Shown here in pieces: positions 37,176-45,499 of a DNA stretch of 63,098 nt. The translations under genes and the position numbers were made by a program. The stretch spans positions 265,772-328,869 of the forward strand of contig JAAHFN010000011.1 in assembly GCA_010672965.1 (NCBI GenBank), written 5' to 3'. Position 1 is the first letter of the stretch; each line of letters starts with the position of its first letter. The notes beneath the pieces were generated by a model. That model worked only from the letters and a program-made list of their open reading frames with translations. It was not told where the DNA came from and did no database searches. This stretch comes from Oscillatoria sp. SIO1A7. Its GTDB lineage: Bacteria > Cyanobacteriota > Cyanobacteriia > Cyanobacteriales > Laspinemataceae.

Positions 37176-38984
37176 TTACTTTAACTCTCCGAGACGCTGG
37201 CTTGCCATCCCAATCCAAGGATCTTCATCTGGTTTCTGGGGTTCGGCATAGTTCAAGCAGCTCTTCCATTGGGCTTTGGCTCCTTCCAGATTTCCTTGGC
37301 GATCGAATACCTGAGCCAAAAGGCAGTAACCGGCGGCGCGAGTTTTATTCAAATTAATCGCCTTTTCCAGGTGTTCTATTGCTTCCTCATAGCGTCCTTG
37401 CTCCAGACGAGCCCAACCTAGATTTTTATGCAGGGCATATTTCACTGGGTCTTGTTTTGCTAACTCCAGACCGTCCCAAAGCAAATCCACAGCATTCGCA
37501 TAATCCTTGTCTAGCTTAATGTACAAGCGAGCTAGATTGCTATAAGCAGCAGGAAGTCCAAGTTCCACCGCTCGCTGATATTTCTCCCGAGCGCAGTCAA
37601 AGTTTTTTGCCTGTTCGCACATCCATCCTTGGTTATAGGAAGTAGCTCGATTTTCTGGATCGATCTCGCCCGCTATCTGTAACTGTTTGCGAGCCTCGGG
37701 CAATCGACCTTCTTCTAAATCTGCCAAGCCTTTATTATTGAGGAACTTCGCAACTTGAGGCGAACCAAATTCCCAAACAAGACCGACTGCGCCGACTGCA
37801 CCGATTGCGATCGCCGCCCATGCCTTCCGCCCAAACCGGGGAAAGACGAACCGGCTCCCTTCCTTCTGCTCGTTAAGCCCTGTATTCTGCTCTGGTTCCG
37901 GCTCTGGTTGCGCCAGCAAGTCTTGCCAGTTTGGCGGAACAACCGCTGGATTTTGACAAATCGTTGGCAGCCAAGTAGCACAGGGTAGCTTGTTCTCCAG
38001 AATCTGCAACCTTTCCCGCGCTTCTCGCATTGCTAAATAGAAAGGCTTGCCGCTGGCAAAAGCTCGCAGAAAATATTTCAAAAACTTTTGAGCCACCTCA
38101 TCCGGTACGGGCTTGCGCATGACAATTGCTTGCGGCACCTGGAGGGCGGCTAGCTCTCGCGCCAATCCCAAACCGTCGCAGGAGTTAAAAATAGCAAATT
38201 GCAGTCCCTGCGCCACCGCTTTCTCCAGACCGTACTTCAGTTCCTCGATAGTCAGGCTATCCTTGGGATTAATATAAAATTTTCCTTTTTCCCCTTCTGT
38301 CTGGCTGTGACCGGCAAAAAAGAAAATATCCCAACCTTGCTCCCAGAGCTTGTCATTAATTTCCTGTCGGCTCGGCTTGACCAGAAAAGTAACCTCTGCA
38401 TCGGCTAACTTTTCCAATTCCTCTCGGTCTGCCTCAGTATTTATGCCCTCGCTGTGTCCGAGAATCGCCAATATTTTAACTTTTGCCTTTGGCTTTACTT
38501 CCGGGGGTCGCTCCGACTCCAGAGGACTGAAAGCGAATTCTGCTTTGGGATAGCTGCTGAAAAAGTCCCACTCCTGCCAGGGGAGTTTTTGCAGATCCTT
38601 ATTGTCGGTGCGAATCAGCAGCCGGATAATTTCTTCCGGGCTTAGTTCCACTCGCAAGCGTTTGTCTATAGCGCTAAACCTGTCGTCCGAGAGCCACTTG
38701 ATGAAAATATCGCTCAACTCCTGACCTGCGTTAACGCATTCTTGGTACCGCTTTTTAAAGCTACCCTTATGTATAATTTTTTTTGCCTTAATTCTCTGAC
38801 TGGGGAATGCAAAATTATTGTATGTTTTATCAAAATCTTCCAAACATTCAATAATTTGCAAATTCCCAGGCAAGCGGCCGGACACTTCCACACTCGGGCG
38901 ATCGCCTTCTAGCCCTATCTCCAGAGTTGCCCTAAACCCCTCTTTAATACTTCCTTCTAGCTTGAGAACAACGAGCTTCTCCAT
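37176..38984 (-). CDS. CHAT-TPR protein
   Basis: A protein of 602 residues. The N-terminal region (1-165) and the CHAT domain are clear paralogues of those in CHAT-CHASE2: His226 in FFFAGHSQTEG, Cys269 in FNSCDGLGLAREL. A membrane helix (WAAIAIGAVGAVGLVWEF, about 395-412) follows, then at least four TPR repeats to the C-terminus (QGRYEEAIEHLEKAINLN). With one helix, CHAT and TPR parts should be on opposite membrane faces. AGGGGA precedes the ATG by 6 bases. It converges on the small secreted protein gene. Its own promoter region includes a GGGACTTACGCA element. Confidence 0.92.
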   Translation of the reverse strand: MEKLVVLKLEGSIKEGFRATLEIGLEGDRPSVEVSGRLPGNLQIIECLEDFDKTYNNFAFPSQRIKAKKIIHKGSFKKRYQECVNAGQELSDIFIKWLSDDRFSAIDKRLRVELSPEEIIRLLIRTDNKDLQKLPWQEWDFFSSYPKAEFAFSPLESERPPEVKPKAKVKILAILGHSEGINTEADREELEKLADAEVTFLVKPSRQEINDKLWEQGWDIFFFAGHSQTEGEKGKFYINPKDSLTIEELKYGLEKAVAQGLQFAIFNSCDGLGLARELAALQVPQAIVMRKPVPDEVAQKFLKYFLRAFASGKPFYLAMREARERLQILENKLPCATWLPTICQNPAVVPPNWQDLLAQPEPEPEQNTGLNEQKEGSRFVFPRFGRKAWAAIAIGAVGAVGLVWEFGSPQVAKFLNNKGLADLEEGRLPEARKQLQIAGEIDPENRATSYNQGWMCEQAKNFDCAREKYQRAVELGLPAAYSNLARLYIKLDKDYANAVDLLWDGLELAKQDPVKYALHKNLGWARLEQGRYEEAIEHLEKAINLNKTRAAGYCLLAQVFDRQGNLEGAKAQWKSCLNYAEPQKPDEDPWIGMASQRLGELK

Positions 38985-39023
38985 AGTTGGTCCCCTAGGC
39001 TTATTGGTTGACCTTGCCTATAC

Positions 39024-39131
39024 GGGACTTACGCATAGATATTGGCACAGACATTGTTAAGCAGAATTGGCTTAAAAGCACCCTACACTATATATAGATC
39101 TATAGATCTCGGCCGATCGTTTGCGTAAGCC
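39024..39131. mobile_element. Short element with GGGACTTACGCA ends
   Basis: Ends gggacttacgca (39024-39035) and tgcgtaag (39122-39129) are inverted. The interior has a tatatagatctatagatctc palindrome. It lies 40 bases upstream of the CHAT-TPR start codon and is related to 28601-28802. Confidence 0.6.
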
Positions 39132-39473
39132 TTAGTATATAGTCCTTTGCCAGAATAGCACGAACCTGGCATTTAACCAATAAAATTTCCCCAAAAACTT
39201 TTCAACAGCTTTCAGCCTTCAGCTTTCAGCTTTCAGCTCTCAGCCTTCAGCCTTCAGCCTTCAGCCTTCAGCCTTCAGCCTTCAGCTTTCAGCCTTCAGC
39301 CTTCAGCTTTCAGCTTTCAGCTCTCAGCCTTCAGCTTTCATGTTAAGTTGCATATCGCAAGTTGCAGATAGTTTAAAAGTCTTGGCAGTTTAGGCTCTTG
39401 GCACGTTTCATGTCGCCGGTGCTTTAAAATCGCACATCTATTTGAGAACCGCAATAAGCTGACTGCTGACTGC
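39132..39473. repeat. TTCAGCC/TTCAGCT heptamer array
   Basis: About twenty tandem heptamers (ttcagcc, ttcagct, ctcagcc) fill 39205-39340, followed by a lone family-A end, atttgagaaccgcaa (39441-39455). The tract runs up to the minE stop. No gene. Confidence 0.85.
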
Positions 39474-39767
39474 TTACTGGTTACTGCTTATTGAGGAAGT
39501 CTTGGACTTCACCCGCCTAATGGGCAAATTAGCAATCAAAGCCGTAGTGCGAGCGTCATTGTGCAAAGACAAGTCCAATTTCTCGGAATCCAGCTCCACA
39601 TAGCGCGAGACTACTTCTATAATTTCTTGGCGCATCGCCTCCAAATCTTCTGGGTTTAGCTCCGAGCGATCGTATGCCAGCACCAGTTTCAGGCGATGTT
39701 TTACCGCCTGACGACTGTTGGTATCGCTATGGCGCGTAAAAATTCTATCTATAAGTTCTGTAATCAT
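39474..39767 (-). CDS. minE: Cell division topological specificity factor MinE
   Basis: A protein of 97 residues. It displaces MinC and stimulates MinD ATPase so that Z-ring formation is confined to midcell. The anti-MinCD helix region ([17 protein letters not shown]) and the dimer domain ([20 protein letters not shown]) are present. The C-terminus ([13 protein letters not shown]) ends inside a tactgct-type repeat and may be partly repeat-derived. It is the last gene of minD-minE, 25 bases after minD. Confidence 0.95.
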   Translation of the reverse strand: MITELIDRIFTRHSDTNSRQAVKHRLKLVLAYDRSELNPEDLEAMRQEIIEVVSRYVELDSEKLDLSLHNDARTTALIANLPIRRVKSKTSSISSNQ

Positions 39768-39792
39768 GGAAAAAGCCGGGCAGGGTCGTGCC

Positions 39793-40602
39793 TTAGATAA
39801 TTTTCGTTGACAACAATTTGCGCAAACGGCCGAAGAAGCTCTCTTGCGGAACGCTCAAGTCTAAAAATTCGACCTTCTCGCCCTCCAATCGGCGAGATAT
39901 GTTGTCAAAAGCCTCCCCAGCAATTGTTTTTTGCTCGCCTAATACTAATGGTTCCCCACGATTGGTCGAAACAATCACCCGCTCGTCATCGGGAACTACT
40001 CCTATTAAATCTATTGCTAAAACTTCCCGAACGTCTTCCACCGACATCATATCGTTGGCTTCTACCATTTCCGGCTTCAGGCGATTGACAATCAGATTTA
40101 TCTTCTTTATCCCGTGTGCTTCGAGCAGCCCTATCACTCGGTCCGCATCTCGCACTGCAGCAATTTCCGGAGTCGTTACGATTAGAGATTCTTGGGCGGC
40201 GGCGATCGCGTTTTGAAAACCCGCTTCTATGCCCGCTGGAGAGTCTATCAAGATATAATCATAACTCATCTGGACCAATTCGTCAATCACCTGCTTCATC
40301 TGCTCGGGCTTGACGGCATCCTTCATCCGGTTTTGAGCGGCTGGCAGCAGAGCCAGTTTCGTCTGCCGCTTGTCTTTGACTAAAGCTTGTTCCAATCTAC
40401 ATTGACCGGCGATCGCTTCCATTGCCGTATAAACTATCCTGTTTTCCAAGCCCAGGAGTAAATCCAGATTCCGCAAGCCAAAATCGGCATCCACCAATAC
40501 AACCCGACGCCCTCGCTGAGCGAGCGCCATACCGAGATTGGCCGTACAGGTGGTTTTCCCCACCCCTCCCTTACCAGATGTGATGACAATAATCCGACTC
40601 AT
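39793..40602 (-). CDS. minD: Septum site-determining ATPase MinD
   Basis: A protein of 269 residues. The deviant Walker [11 protein letters not shown] (9-18) with the signature Lys11 marks the MinD/ParA ATPases. [14 protein letters not shown] is the switch II region. The C-terminus [14 protein letters not shown] is the amphipathic membrane-targeting helix. With MinC it blocks division away from midcell. The minD-minE spacing of 25 bases shows an operon; minC is separated from it by 460 bases of repeats. Confidence 0.97.
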   Translation of the reverse strand: MSRIIVITSGKGGVGKTTCTANLGMALAQRGRRVVLVDADFGLRNLDLLLGLENRIVYTAMEAIAGQCRLEQALVKDKRQTKLALLPAAQNRMKDAVKPEQMKQVIDELVQMSYDYILIDSPAGIEAGFQNAIAAAQESLIVTTPEIAAVRDADRVIGLLEAHGIKKINLIVNRLKPEMVEANDMMSVEDVREVLAIDLIGVVPDDERVIVSTNRGEPLVLGEQKTIAGEAFDNISRRLEGEKVEFLDLSVPQESFFGRLRKLLSTKII

Positions 40603-41062
40603 GTAACTTCTGTCGCTTCCTTTTAGATTGCTGTTTGACCTTTAACTTTTTCTGCCCTATTGAGAAATCACTATAATTTTTTGCTGCTCTTTGGTTGGCT
40701 ACTTGATGATATAGCAGTAAGCAGTCAGCTTTTAGCTCCACGGCGCGCAGGTTGCGCTCTTCTGCTTTCAGCTCTATCGCACCATTGCCGGGACGTAAGC
40801 ATAAGTTGCCCTAACCAAATAATGCCTAGTGCTATAAAGCCAAAGCAATCCTTAATCCTTTATTATTTTCGGGCATGGGGCATGGGGCATCCGGGTCCTT
40901 TTTTTTGAATTTTAAGTTTTAAGTTTTGAGTTTTGAGTTGCCAATTCCGAACGGGGCTTACACTTTTCAGTCAGGGTTATATATACGGCGGCAAAAAATA
41001 ATGCAATATAAATAGGTGTCCCGATTAATTTAAAACTTAAAACTCAAAACTTAACACTCTAC
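40603..41062. repeat. Repeat-filled gap between minC and minD
   Basis: Holds tcagctt-type repeats, a ggcatgg run (40875-40890), ttttaag/ttttgag heptamers (40911-40940) and their complements (41028-41052). No gene. In many cyanobacteria minC and minD are close, so this insertion may separate their transcription. Confidence 0.7.
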
Positions 41063-42076
41063 CTAGTTTGGGCCGTCGGATAACAGAGTTTTGGAAAAAT
41101 CGGCGGCTCTGGCGATACGAATTCCAAGGGATGAAACATAAGCTACCTCGGGGTAAAACTCGGGAGGGGCGTCGGGGGCTCTAGCAACATAATCGGCGAT
41201 CCGAATTTGGGTGGGATTCATCTCCAAAGCCATAATCAAGCATTGGGAATTGCCGTCGGATCCAGCATGGACGACCCCGCGCAGGCGACCCCAAACGATA
41301 ATATCGCCGCGAGCGATAACCTCTCCACCTGGATTGACATCTCCTCTAACGATAACCGTACCGGGGTGCCGAATTTCGACCCCAGAACGAACTGTTGTCT
41401 CTAAATATAGAGGATCGGCAAGAGCTTTGGCTGTCCCCAACGCTTGCTTATTGAAAGCATCTAGGGAGGTATTTTGTTCCAGGGAATACCCAGCAGTGGC
41501 AGCGGCGACAGCAGTTTGGCGGCGGCTGACCGCTACCCGAACCAGCTTCAGTTCTTTTTCCGAGAGAGCTTCGGCAATCTCGTGCAGTTGTCGCACGTCC
41601 AACAATCTGTCTTGGGCGATAAGATACACTTCTGTATTGGCCTCCCAGAAGCGATCGCCAGCATTGAGCCTGTGTTTTAGCTGCTGCCAGATTTCATTCC
41701 AGGTTGCAGCCCCTCTTGCCTCCTTATCTATATCGCTTCCCTTACTTTCTGGCGGCAGGATTAACAACAGCCGTCCGTCCTCGCTTTTAAACTGGACCTG
41801 TTGCTGGGGGTTGGGGTCGGGAAGACTTTCGTCTGCTTTTTCAGGAGCAGTCGGCTCTGATGAAGGGTTTTCAGAAGCAGTCGGCTCTGATGAAGGGTTT
41901 TCCGGAGCAGTCGGCTCTGATGAAGGGTTTTCAGGAGCAGTCGGCTCTGATGAAGGGTTTTCAGAAGCAGTCGGCTCTGATGAAGGGTTTTCCGGAGCAG
42001 TCGGCTCTGATGAAGGGTTTTCAGAAGCAGTCGGCTCTGATGAAGAAACAGAAGAAACAGAAGGATCGGAGGCCAT
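41063..42076 (-). CDS. minC: Septum site-determining protein MinC
   Basis: A protein of 337 residues. The C-terminal beta-helix domain is clear (TVRSGVEIRHPGTVIVRGDVNPGGEVIARGDIIVWGRLRGVVHAG), as is the preceding MinC N-domain (LIAQDRLLDVRQLHEIAEAL). It inhibits FtsZ assembly when recruited by MinD. Residues about 8-77 are an unusual N-terminal extension of seven 10-residue repeats, SEPTAPENPS, encoded by 30-base DNA repeats at about 41843-42050. This acidic/Pro linker is not part of the fold. The start ATG at 42076 precedes the repeats; a later start is not available before the domain without losing the repeat. Confidence 0.93.
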   Translation of the reverse strand: MASDPSVSSVSSSEPTASENPSSEPTAPENPSSEPTASENPSSEPTAPENPSSEPTAPENPSSEPTASENPSSEPTAPEKADESLPDPNPQQQVQFKSEDGRLLLILPPESKGSDIDKEARGAATWNEIWQQLKHRLNAGDRFWEANTEVYLIAQDRLLDVRQLHEIAEALSEKELKLVRVAVSRRQTAVAAATAGYSLEQNTSLDAFNKQALGTAKALADPLYLETTVRSGVEIRHPGTVIVRGDVNPGGEVIARGDIIVWGRLRGVVHAGSDGNSQCLIMALEMNPTQIRIADYVARAPDAPPEFYPEVAYVSSLGIRIARAADFSKTLLSDGPN

Positions 42077-42107
42077 ACTGGAAATACAAGAACGTCAGCT
42101 AATAGCT

Positions 42108-42200
42108 TATAGCGTTTCTCAAATAAGTGTATTGTGCGAAACGTAGGGGCGAAGAAATATCCCTGGATCGAGCGCTGTAGAACGGGAATTCTCATATTGG
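42108..42200. mobile_element. Family-A element, left half
   Basis: Starts tatagcgtttctcaaataag at 42108, with gtaggggcgaagaaatatcc inside. The right terminal repeat is missing or too diverged to place. It lies between the divergent starts of minC and the P-loop kinase gene and may carry or disrupt their promoters. Confidence 0.55.
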
Positions 42201-42240
42201 TATGCGCGGGCCCCCCAAGACTATCTTTAATGCTCAACCT

Positions 42241-43743
42241 ATGACTCTTACTTGCCATTTTTTAATTGGTCCTCCTGGCTGCGGTAAATCTACTTTTGCA
42301 AAGCAACTGGCAGAACTGGGGAATTGTCGGATTGTTTCTACGGACGCGATTCGCGCACAACTCTTCGGCGAGGAAAGCATCCAGGGAAATTGGGGCGCGA
42401 TCGAAACGGAGGCTATCTCACAAATTCACTCTTGCATCGCCGCTCGACAGTCCGTTATATATGACGCGACCAATGCCAAGCGAGCTTGGCGGATGGATTT
42501 GCTCGGCAAGCTTTCGAGTGGAGGAGGTGGGGACTGGGGGACTGGGGGACTGGGGGACCGGGGGACTGGGGGACTGGGGGACTGGGAGACCGGGGGACTG
42601 GGGGACATGGGGACTGGGGGACCGGGGGACTGGGGGACTGGGAGACCGGGGGAACAAAAATCAGGGGGACATGGGGACATGGGGACAAGGGCAGGGAGTA
42701 GGGGGGCAAGTTCTTTGCCACGTCCAGTTTTGCGATCGCCAGGTTCTTCCCCTAAATCTGAGAACCGACAGCCAAGAACAAATTCTTTGCCACGTCCAGT
42801 TTTGCGATCGCCAGGTTCTTCCCCTAAGTCCTACAGCCGACAGCCGACAGCCGACAGCCCAGAAAAGGGGGGACAAGGGGAGCGGGTTAGGTGGATTGCA
42901 TGGTATTTGCAAACGCCTCTGCTCACCTGCAAAGCTTGGAATAATCAGCGCGATCGCGTGGTTCCTCCGGTCGTAATCGAGGCCATGTTTAAATCCCTGG
43001 CATTTTTTCCTCCCCTAGCTGCGGAAGGATTTGTCGCAGTCTATGCCATAGATGTGGCGGCCGGAGAGTTGAATCTCCAAGATATCGAAGCCAAAATTAA
43101 GCATTCTTCTTCTAGCAGCCCTAGCAGCAGCAGCACTAATAAGCAAACCCAAATAACCCCTCACGCCTACAGTCGGCTGCTGGATTTCGATCGCTTGATG
43201 CATCTAATTTCCCTAACTATTCGCTATCCAGGACTGGGAACTATACATAAAACGGCACCTCGGTTGCTGAAAAGAATTTTTGACCGGGTGCCCAAATATG
43301 CCACGCCCCTAGATGAAGTCACCGCCTTGATGGGTAAGTTTTCGGCACAAATCTATAGCGATCGCGCCGCCTTAGCTGCCGATTTAAAGTTTTTAAGAGC
43401 TAACGGTTTTCTCGTTAAAGGGGGATTGGCTTCCCTGGAAGCCAATGCTCCCGGCGGCGACGGGCGAGAAAAAATAACTATTCCGATTTTGGATAACCTC
43501 AATTTTCTCCCCCACCCATATTCTGACTTGGCTCCCTTCGAGCGGGTACTCAAGACAATTCGCTTTATTATCAATAGCCCCATGTTCCACGATTTGGGGG
43601 AAGCTAATCTAGAAACCCTACTTAACGCGCTTCAAAAACATTACCTGATTGAAGGCCATATCTCGGATCTCCTTCGCGAGGATATAGAACGAGTTCTCAA
43701 GCCTTTTAAAATTTTGCCGGATTTTAGCCTGCCAGAAGACTAA
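42241..43743 (+). CDS. P-loop (AAA/T4-kinase-like) protein with repeat insertion
   Basis: A protein of 500 residues. The P-loop is [16 protein letters not shown] (9-24), followed by [15 protein letters not shown] and [18 protein letters not shown], typical of T4-polynucleotide-kinase-like ATPases. The kinase fold resumes at [19 protein letters not shown]. Between them, residues about 97-216 (42530-42888) are translated repeats: ggggactgggg runs read as GDWGTGG, then two 74-base units read as [16 protein letters not shown]. The insertion keeps the frame. The C-terminal half is helical ([25 protein letters not shown]) and may bind DNA or RNA. An upstream start at 42202 lies in element sequence. 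The substrate is unknown. Confidence 0.8.
   Translation: MTLTCHFLIGPPGCGKSTFAKQLAELGNCRIVSTDAIRAQLFGEESIQGNWGAIETEAISQIHSCIAARQSVIYDATNAKRAWRMDLLGKLSSGGGGDWGTGGLGDRGTGGLGDWETGGLGDMGTGGPGDWGTGRPGEQKSGGHGDMGTRAGSRGASSLPRPVLRSPGSSPKSENRQPRTNSLPRPVLRSPGSSPKSYSRQPTADSPEKGGQGERVRWIAWYLQTPLLTCKAWNNQRDRVVPPVVIEAMFKSLAFFPPLAAEGFVAVYAIDVAAGELNLQDIEAKIKHSSSSSPSSSSTNKQTQITPHAYSRLLDFDRLMHLISLTIRYPGLGTIHKTAPRLLKRIFDRVPKYATPLDEVTALMGKFSAQIYSDRAALAADLKFLRANGFLVKGGLASLEANAPGGDGREKITIPILDNLNFLPHPYSDLAPFERVLKTIRFIINSPMFHDLGEANLETLLNALQKHYLIEGHISDLLREDIERVLKPFKILPDFSLPED
42530..42888 (+). repeat. Coding repeat insertion in P-loop kinase gene
   Basis: Heptamer-like gggggact units (42530-42690), then two 74-base copies starting ttctttgccacgtccagttt at 42711 and 42785, each with gcgatcgccaggttcttccc, then cagccga repeats. 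The stretch has no stop codon in the host frame. Confidence 0.85.
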
Positions 43744-43896
43744 TATCAAATACGGTAAAATAGCCACAGAAAAAATCTCTCGTAGGACGGGCGTCCCGCC
43801 TGTCCCTCCCTGAGTATCCCGAAGATAAGGACAGCTCCTGTCGCCCGTCCTACGAGAAAGCTCAATTTTTTTAGAAGAATTAAACGTATTTGATAT
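43744..43896. mobile_element. Family-C MITE-like element
   Basis: Ends atatcaaatacggtaaaa and ttaaacgtatttgatat. Internal gtaggacgggcgtcccgcct and cgcccgtcctacgag pair. It begins one base after the stop codon of the kinase gene and could act as its terminator. Confidence 0.7.
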
Positions 43897-43961
43897 AGCA
43901 CTACGCACTCAGGGAACGGACAATTAAAAGATGGCCAAGGCTAGTAAGATCGTGTCGGTTT

Positions 43962-44100
43962 GAATGCCCCAAAAAAAGTCAAGTTCTCTGTAGGACGGGC
44001 GTCCCGCCTGGGAGCTTGAGCTGGTATGGACAGGACAGGCGGGACGCCCGTCCTACGGGAGATTACAATTTTTTTGTGGGTATTTAACCGGACTTGATAT
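43962..44100. mobile_element. Family-C element, diverged left end
   Basis: Right end taaccggacttgatat is clear; the left end is degenerate near cggtttgaatgcccc. Arms gtaggacgggcgtcccgcct (43992-44011) and aggcgggacgcccgtcctac (44037-44056) form a 20-base perfect pair. Confidence 0.65.
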
Positions 44101-44116
44101 AACGGCAAGGCTTGTG

Positions 44117-44227
44117 CTAAAAGCTGACTGCTGATAGCTGGAAAAGCACCACATTTGCCAAAATGGATGCTGTCAAGGCGCAACTGCCCAAAACAAATAA
44201 AGCGATCGCGAATTTATTAGCAACCAT
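44117..44227 (-). CDS. Possible small single-helix membrane protein
   Basis: A frame of 36 residues starting MVANKFAIALFVLGSCALTA. Its ATG overlaps the end of the DUF309 gene by 11 bases, which would allow translational coupling. It is almost entirely one membrane helix. The last residues (LSAVSF) lie in a TCAGCAG heptamer repeat. I do not recognise it and it could be chance. Confidence 0.25.
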   Translation of the reverse strand: MVANKFAIALFVLGSCALTASILANVVLFQLSAVSF

Positions 44228-44669
44228 TTTCTGAGTGGCTCTCCTTGGAAGCATCCAAGACAATTCTCGGCAAGGGCGGGGCGGGGATATCCGCAGAGCT
44301 TGCTGGGCGATCGCTATCGAACAACTGAGAGGCAAACTCTGCTATTTTATCTGGCCCAGATTCCTGTAGGGCTTTCAAAATGCGATTGCTATCCTGGAGT
44401 AATATATCTACATATATGCCAAAATAACTGGGCTGATAATCGCGCAGGCGACTGATGCCTTCTCCGAGCAAAATAGCTGCCCCGCGCCAGTTGCGATCGC
44501 TCAAATGATAGAGGGCAACTGAAATCTGGAGGACGCCCTGATAAAACCTTTTTTCCGGGTCGCTTGCCTCCATCCACAAAGCTTCCAGAGTATCGTGACA
44601 GGCATAGAAATCCCGTTGGTTAAACTGTTCTACGCCCTGCCAGAACTGAGGTGGTATTGCTGAGGACAT
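44217..44669 (-). CDS. DUF309 domain protein
   Basis: A protein of 150 residues. FNQRDFYACHDTLEALWMEA and RFYQGVLQISVALYHLSDRNWRGA are the two helical motifs of DUF309, with the conserved His/Glu set. The biochemical role of the family is unknown. The C-terminal part (QLFDSDRPASSADIPAPPLPRIV) is a loose tail. It begins 5 bases after ftrC and is co-transcribed with it. Confidence 0.9.
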   Translation of the reverse strand: MSSAIPPQFWQGVEQFNQRDFYACHDTLEALWMEASDPEKRFYQGVLQISVALYHLSDRNWRGAAILLGEGISRLRDYQPSYFGIYVDILLQDSNRILKALQESGPDKIAEFASQLFDSDRPASSADIPAPPLPRIVLDASKESHSENGC

Positions 44670-44674
44670 TTTTC

Positions 44675-45049
44675 TTAAAGGGTTGCTCTAGCCGCCTTGA
44701 GGTCATCCATAGAGATTTCCTGCTTATCCCCAGCAAAGTCGTTATCGGGAGTTAGGAACAGCATGCAATGACATTCCTTGCGCTCCCGCATGGGGATGCA
44801 GGGGCAGTTCCAGAAAATAGCCTTAACTTCCGCTTCTTTATCTTCATAATGACGACAAGGGCACAGGGGCGAACCCAACTCGTCCTTATGTTTGGCCAAT
44901 CCTTCTATCACCACCGCAGTAACCGAAGGCTCGACGCAAAAGTATGTGCCGGTGTTTTTGGCATATTTTTCGGCGAATTTTTTCATCGCCTCCAAGTTTT
45001 TTTCGGTAGATAGTTTGCTCGTTTCTGTTTGGCTCATCCGATTTGTCAT
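44675..45049 (-). CDS. ftrC: Ferredoxin:thioredoxin reductase, catalytic chain
   Basis: A protein of 124 residues. All seven family cysteines are present: Cys38, Cys63 and Cys65 (CPCRHYED), Cys82 and Cys84 (NCPCIPMRERKECHC), Cys93 and Cys95. They hold the 4Fe-4S cluster and the redox disulphide that passes electrons from ferredoxin to thioredoxin in the light. The variable chain FtrV is not in the window. An internal ATG at 45037 is an alternative start; neither has a strong ribosome-binding site. Confidence 0.96.
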   Translation of the reverse strand: MTNRMSQTETSKLSTEKNLEAMKKFAEKYAKNTGTYFCVEPSVTAVVIEGLAKHKDELGSPLCPCRHYEDKEAEVKAIFWNCPCIPMRERKECHCMLFLTPDNDFAGDKQEISMDDLKAARATL

Positions 45050-45499
45050 CCTAGAAAGTAAGATTTTCTGTGTATTGTAGCCGAAGATTGCACAAAAACC
45101 GCAAGATTGGCAAAACGAATCTGTTTCTCCAACCGCTTGCAGATCTCGACGAGCGGGCGGGGCAGGTCCCCAGGTTTGCCTGGGTGGGGCTTTTTGTTTA
45201 AGCTAGTGGAGCGCGGCAGAAATAATCCACCAGCTCTTTTGTTGCCGGGAGTCAGGATACAAAGGCACTATTACCTTGAGACTTATTACCTTGAGACATG
45301 GAGCGCAGGGGCACTAGGGTGAGTCTGAGAAGAAAGTAAAGCCTTCCTCCCAACCCATAAAGGTAGGCCCGTTGCTCGATGCCTTTTTAGTAGGGGGACG
45401 CTTAAAAGTCATCATAAACCTGACAACGGCAATTGACTTTACCTGCTTTCATGGGTTTTTATCCCAATATGTCATTAAAGTTAGCAAAAAATCAAGACT
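45050..45499. other. Intergenic region between ftrC and aguA
   Basis: Contains a gcaggtccccaggtttgcctgggtgggg hairpin-like stretch split at 45162-45190, two copies of attaccttgagact (45270-45298) and AT-rich sequence. Promoters of the two divergent genes should be here. No gene. Confidence 0.5.
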
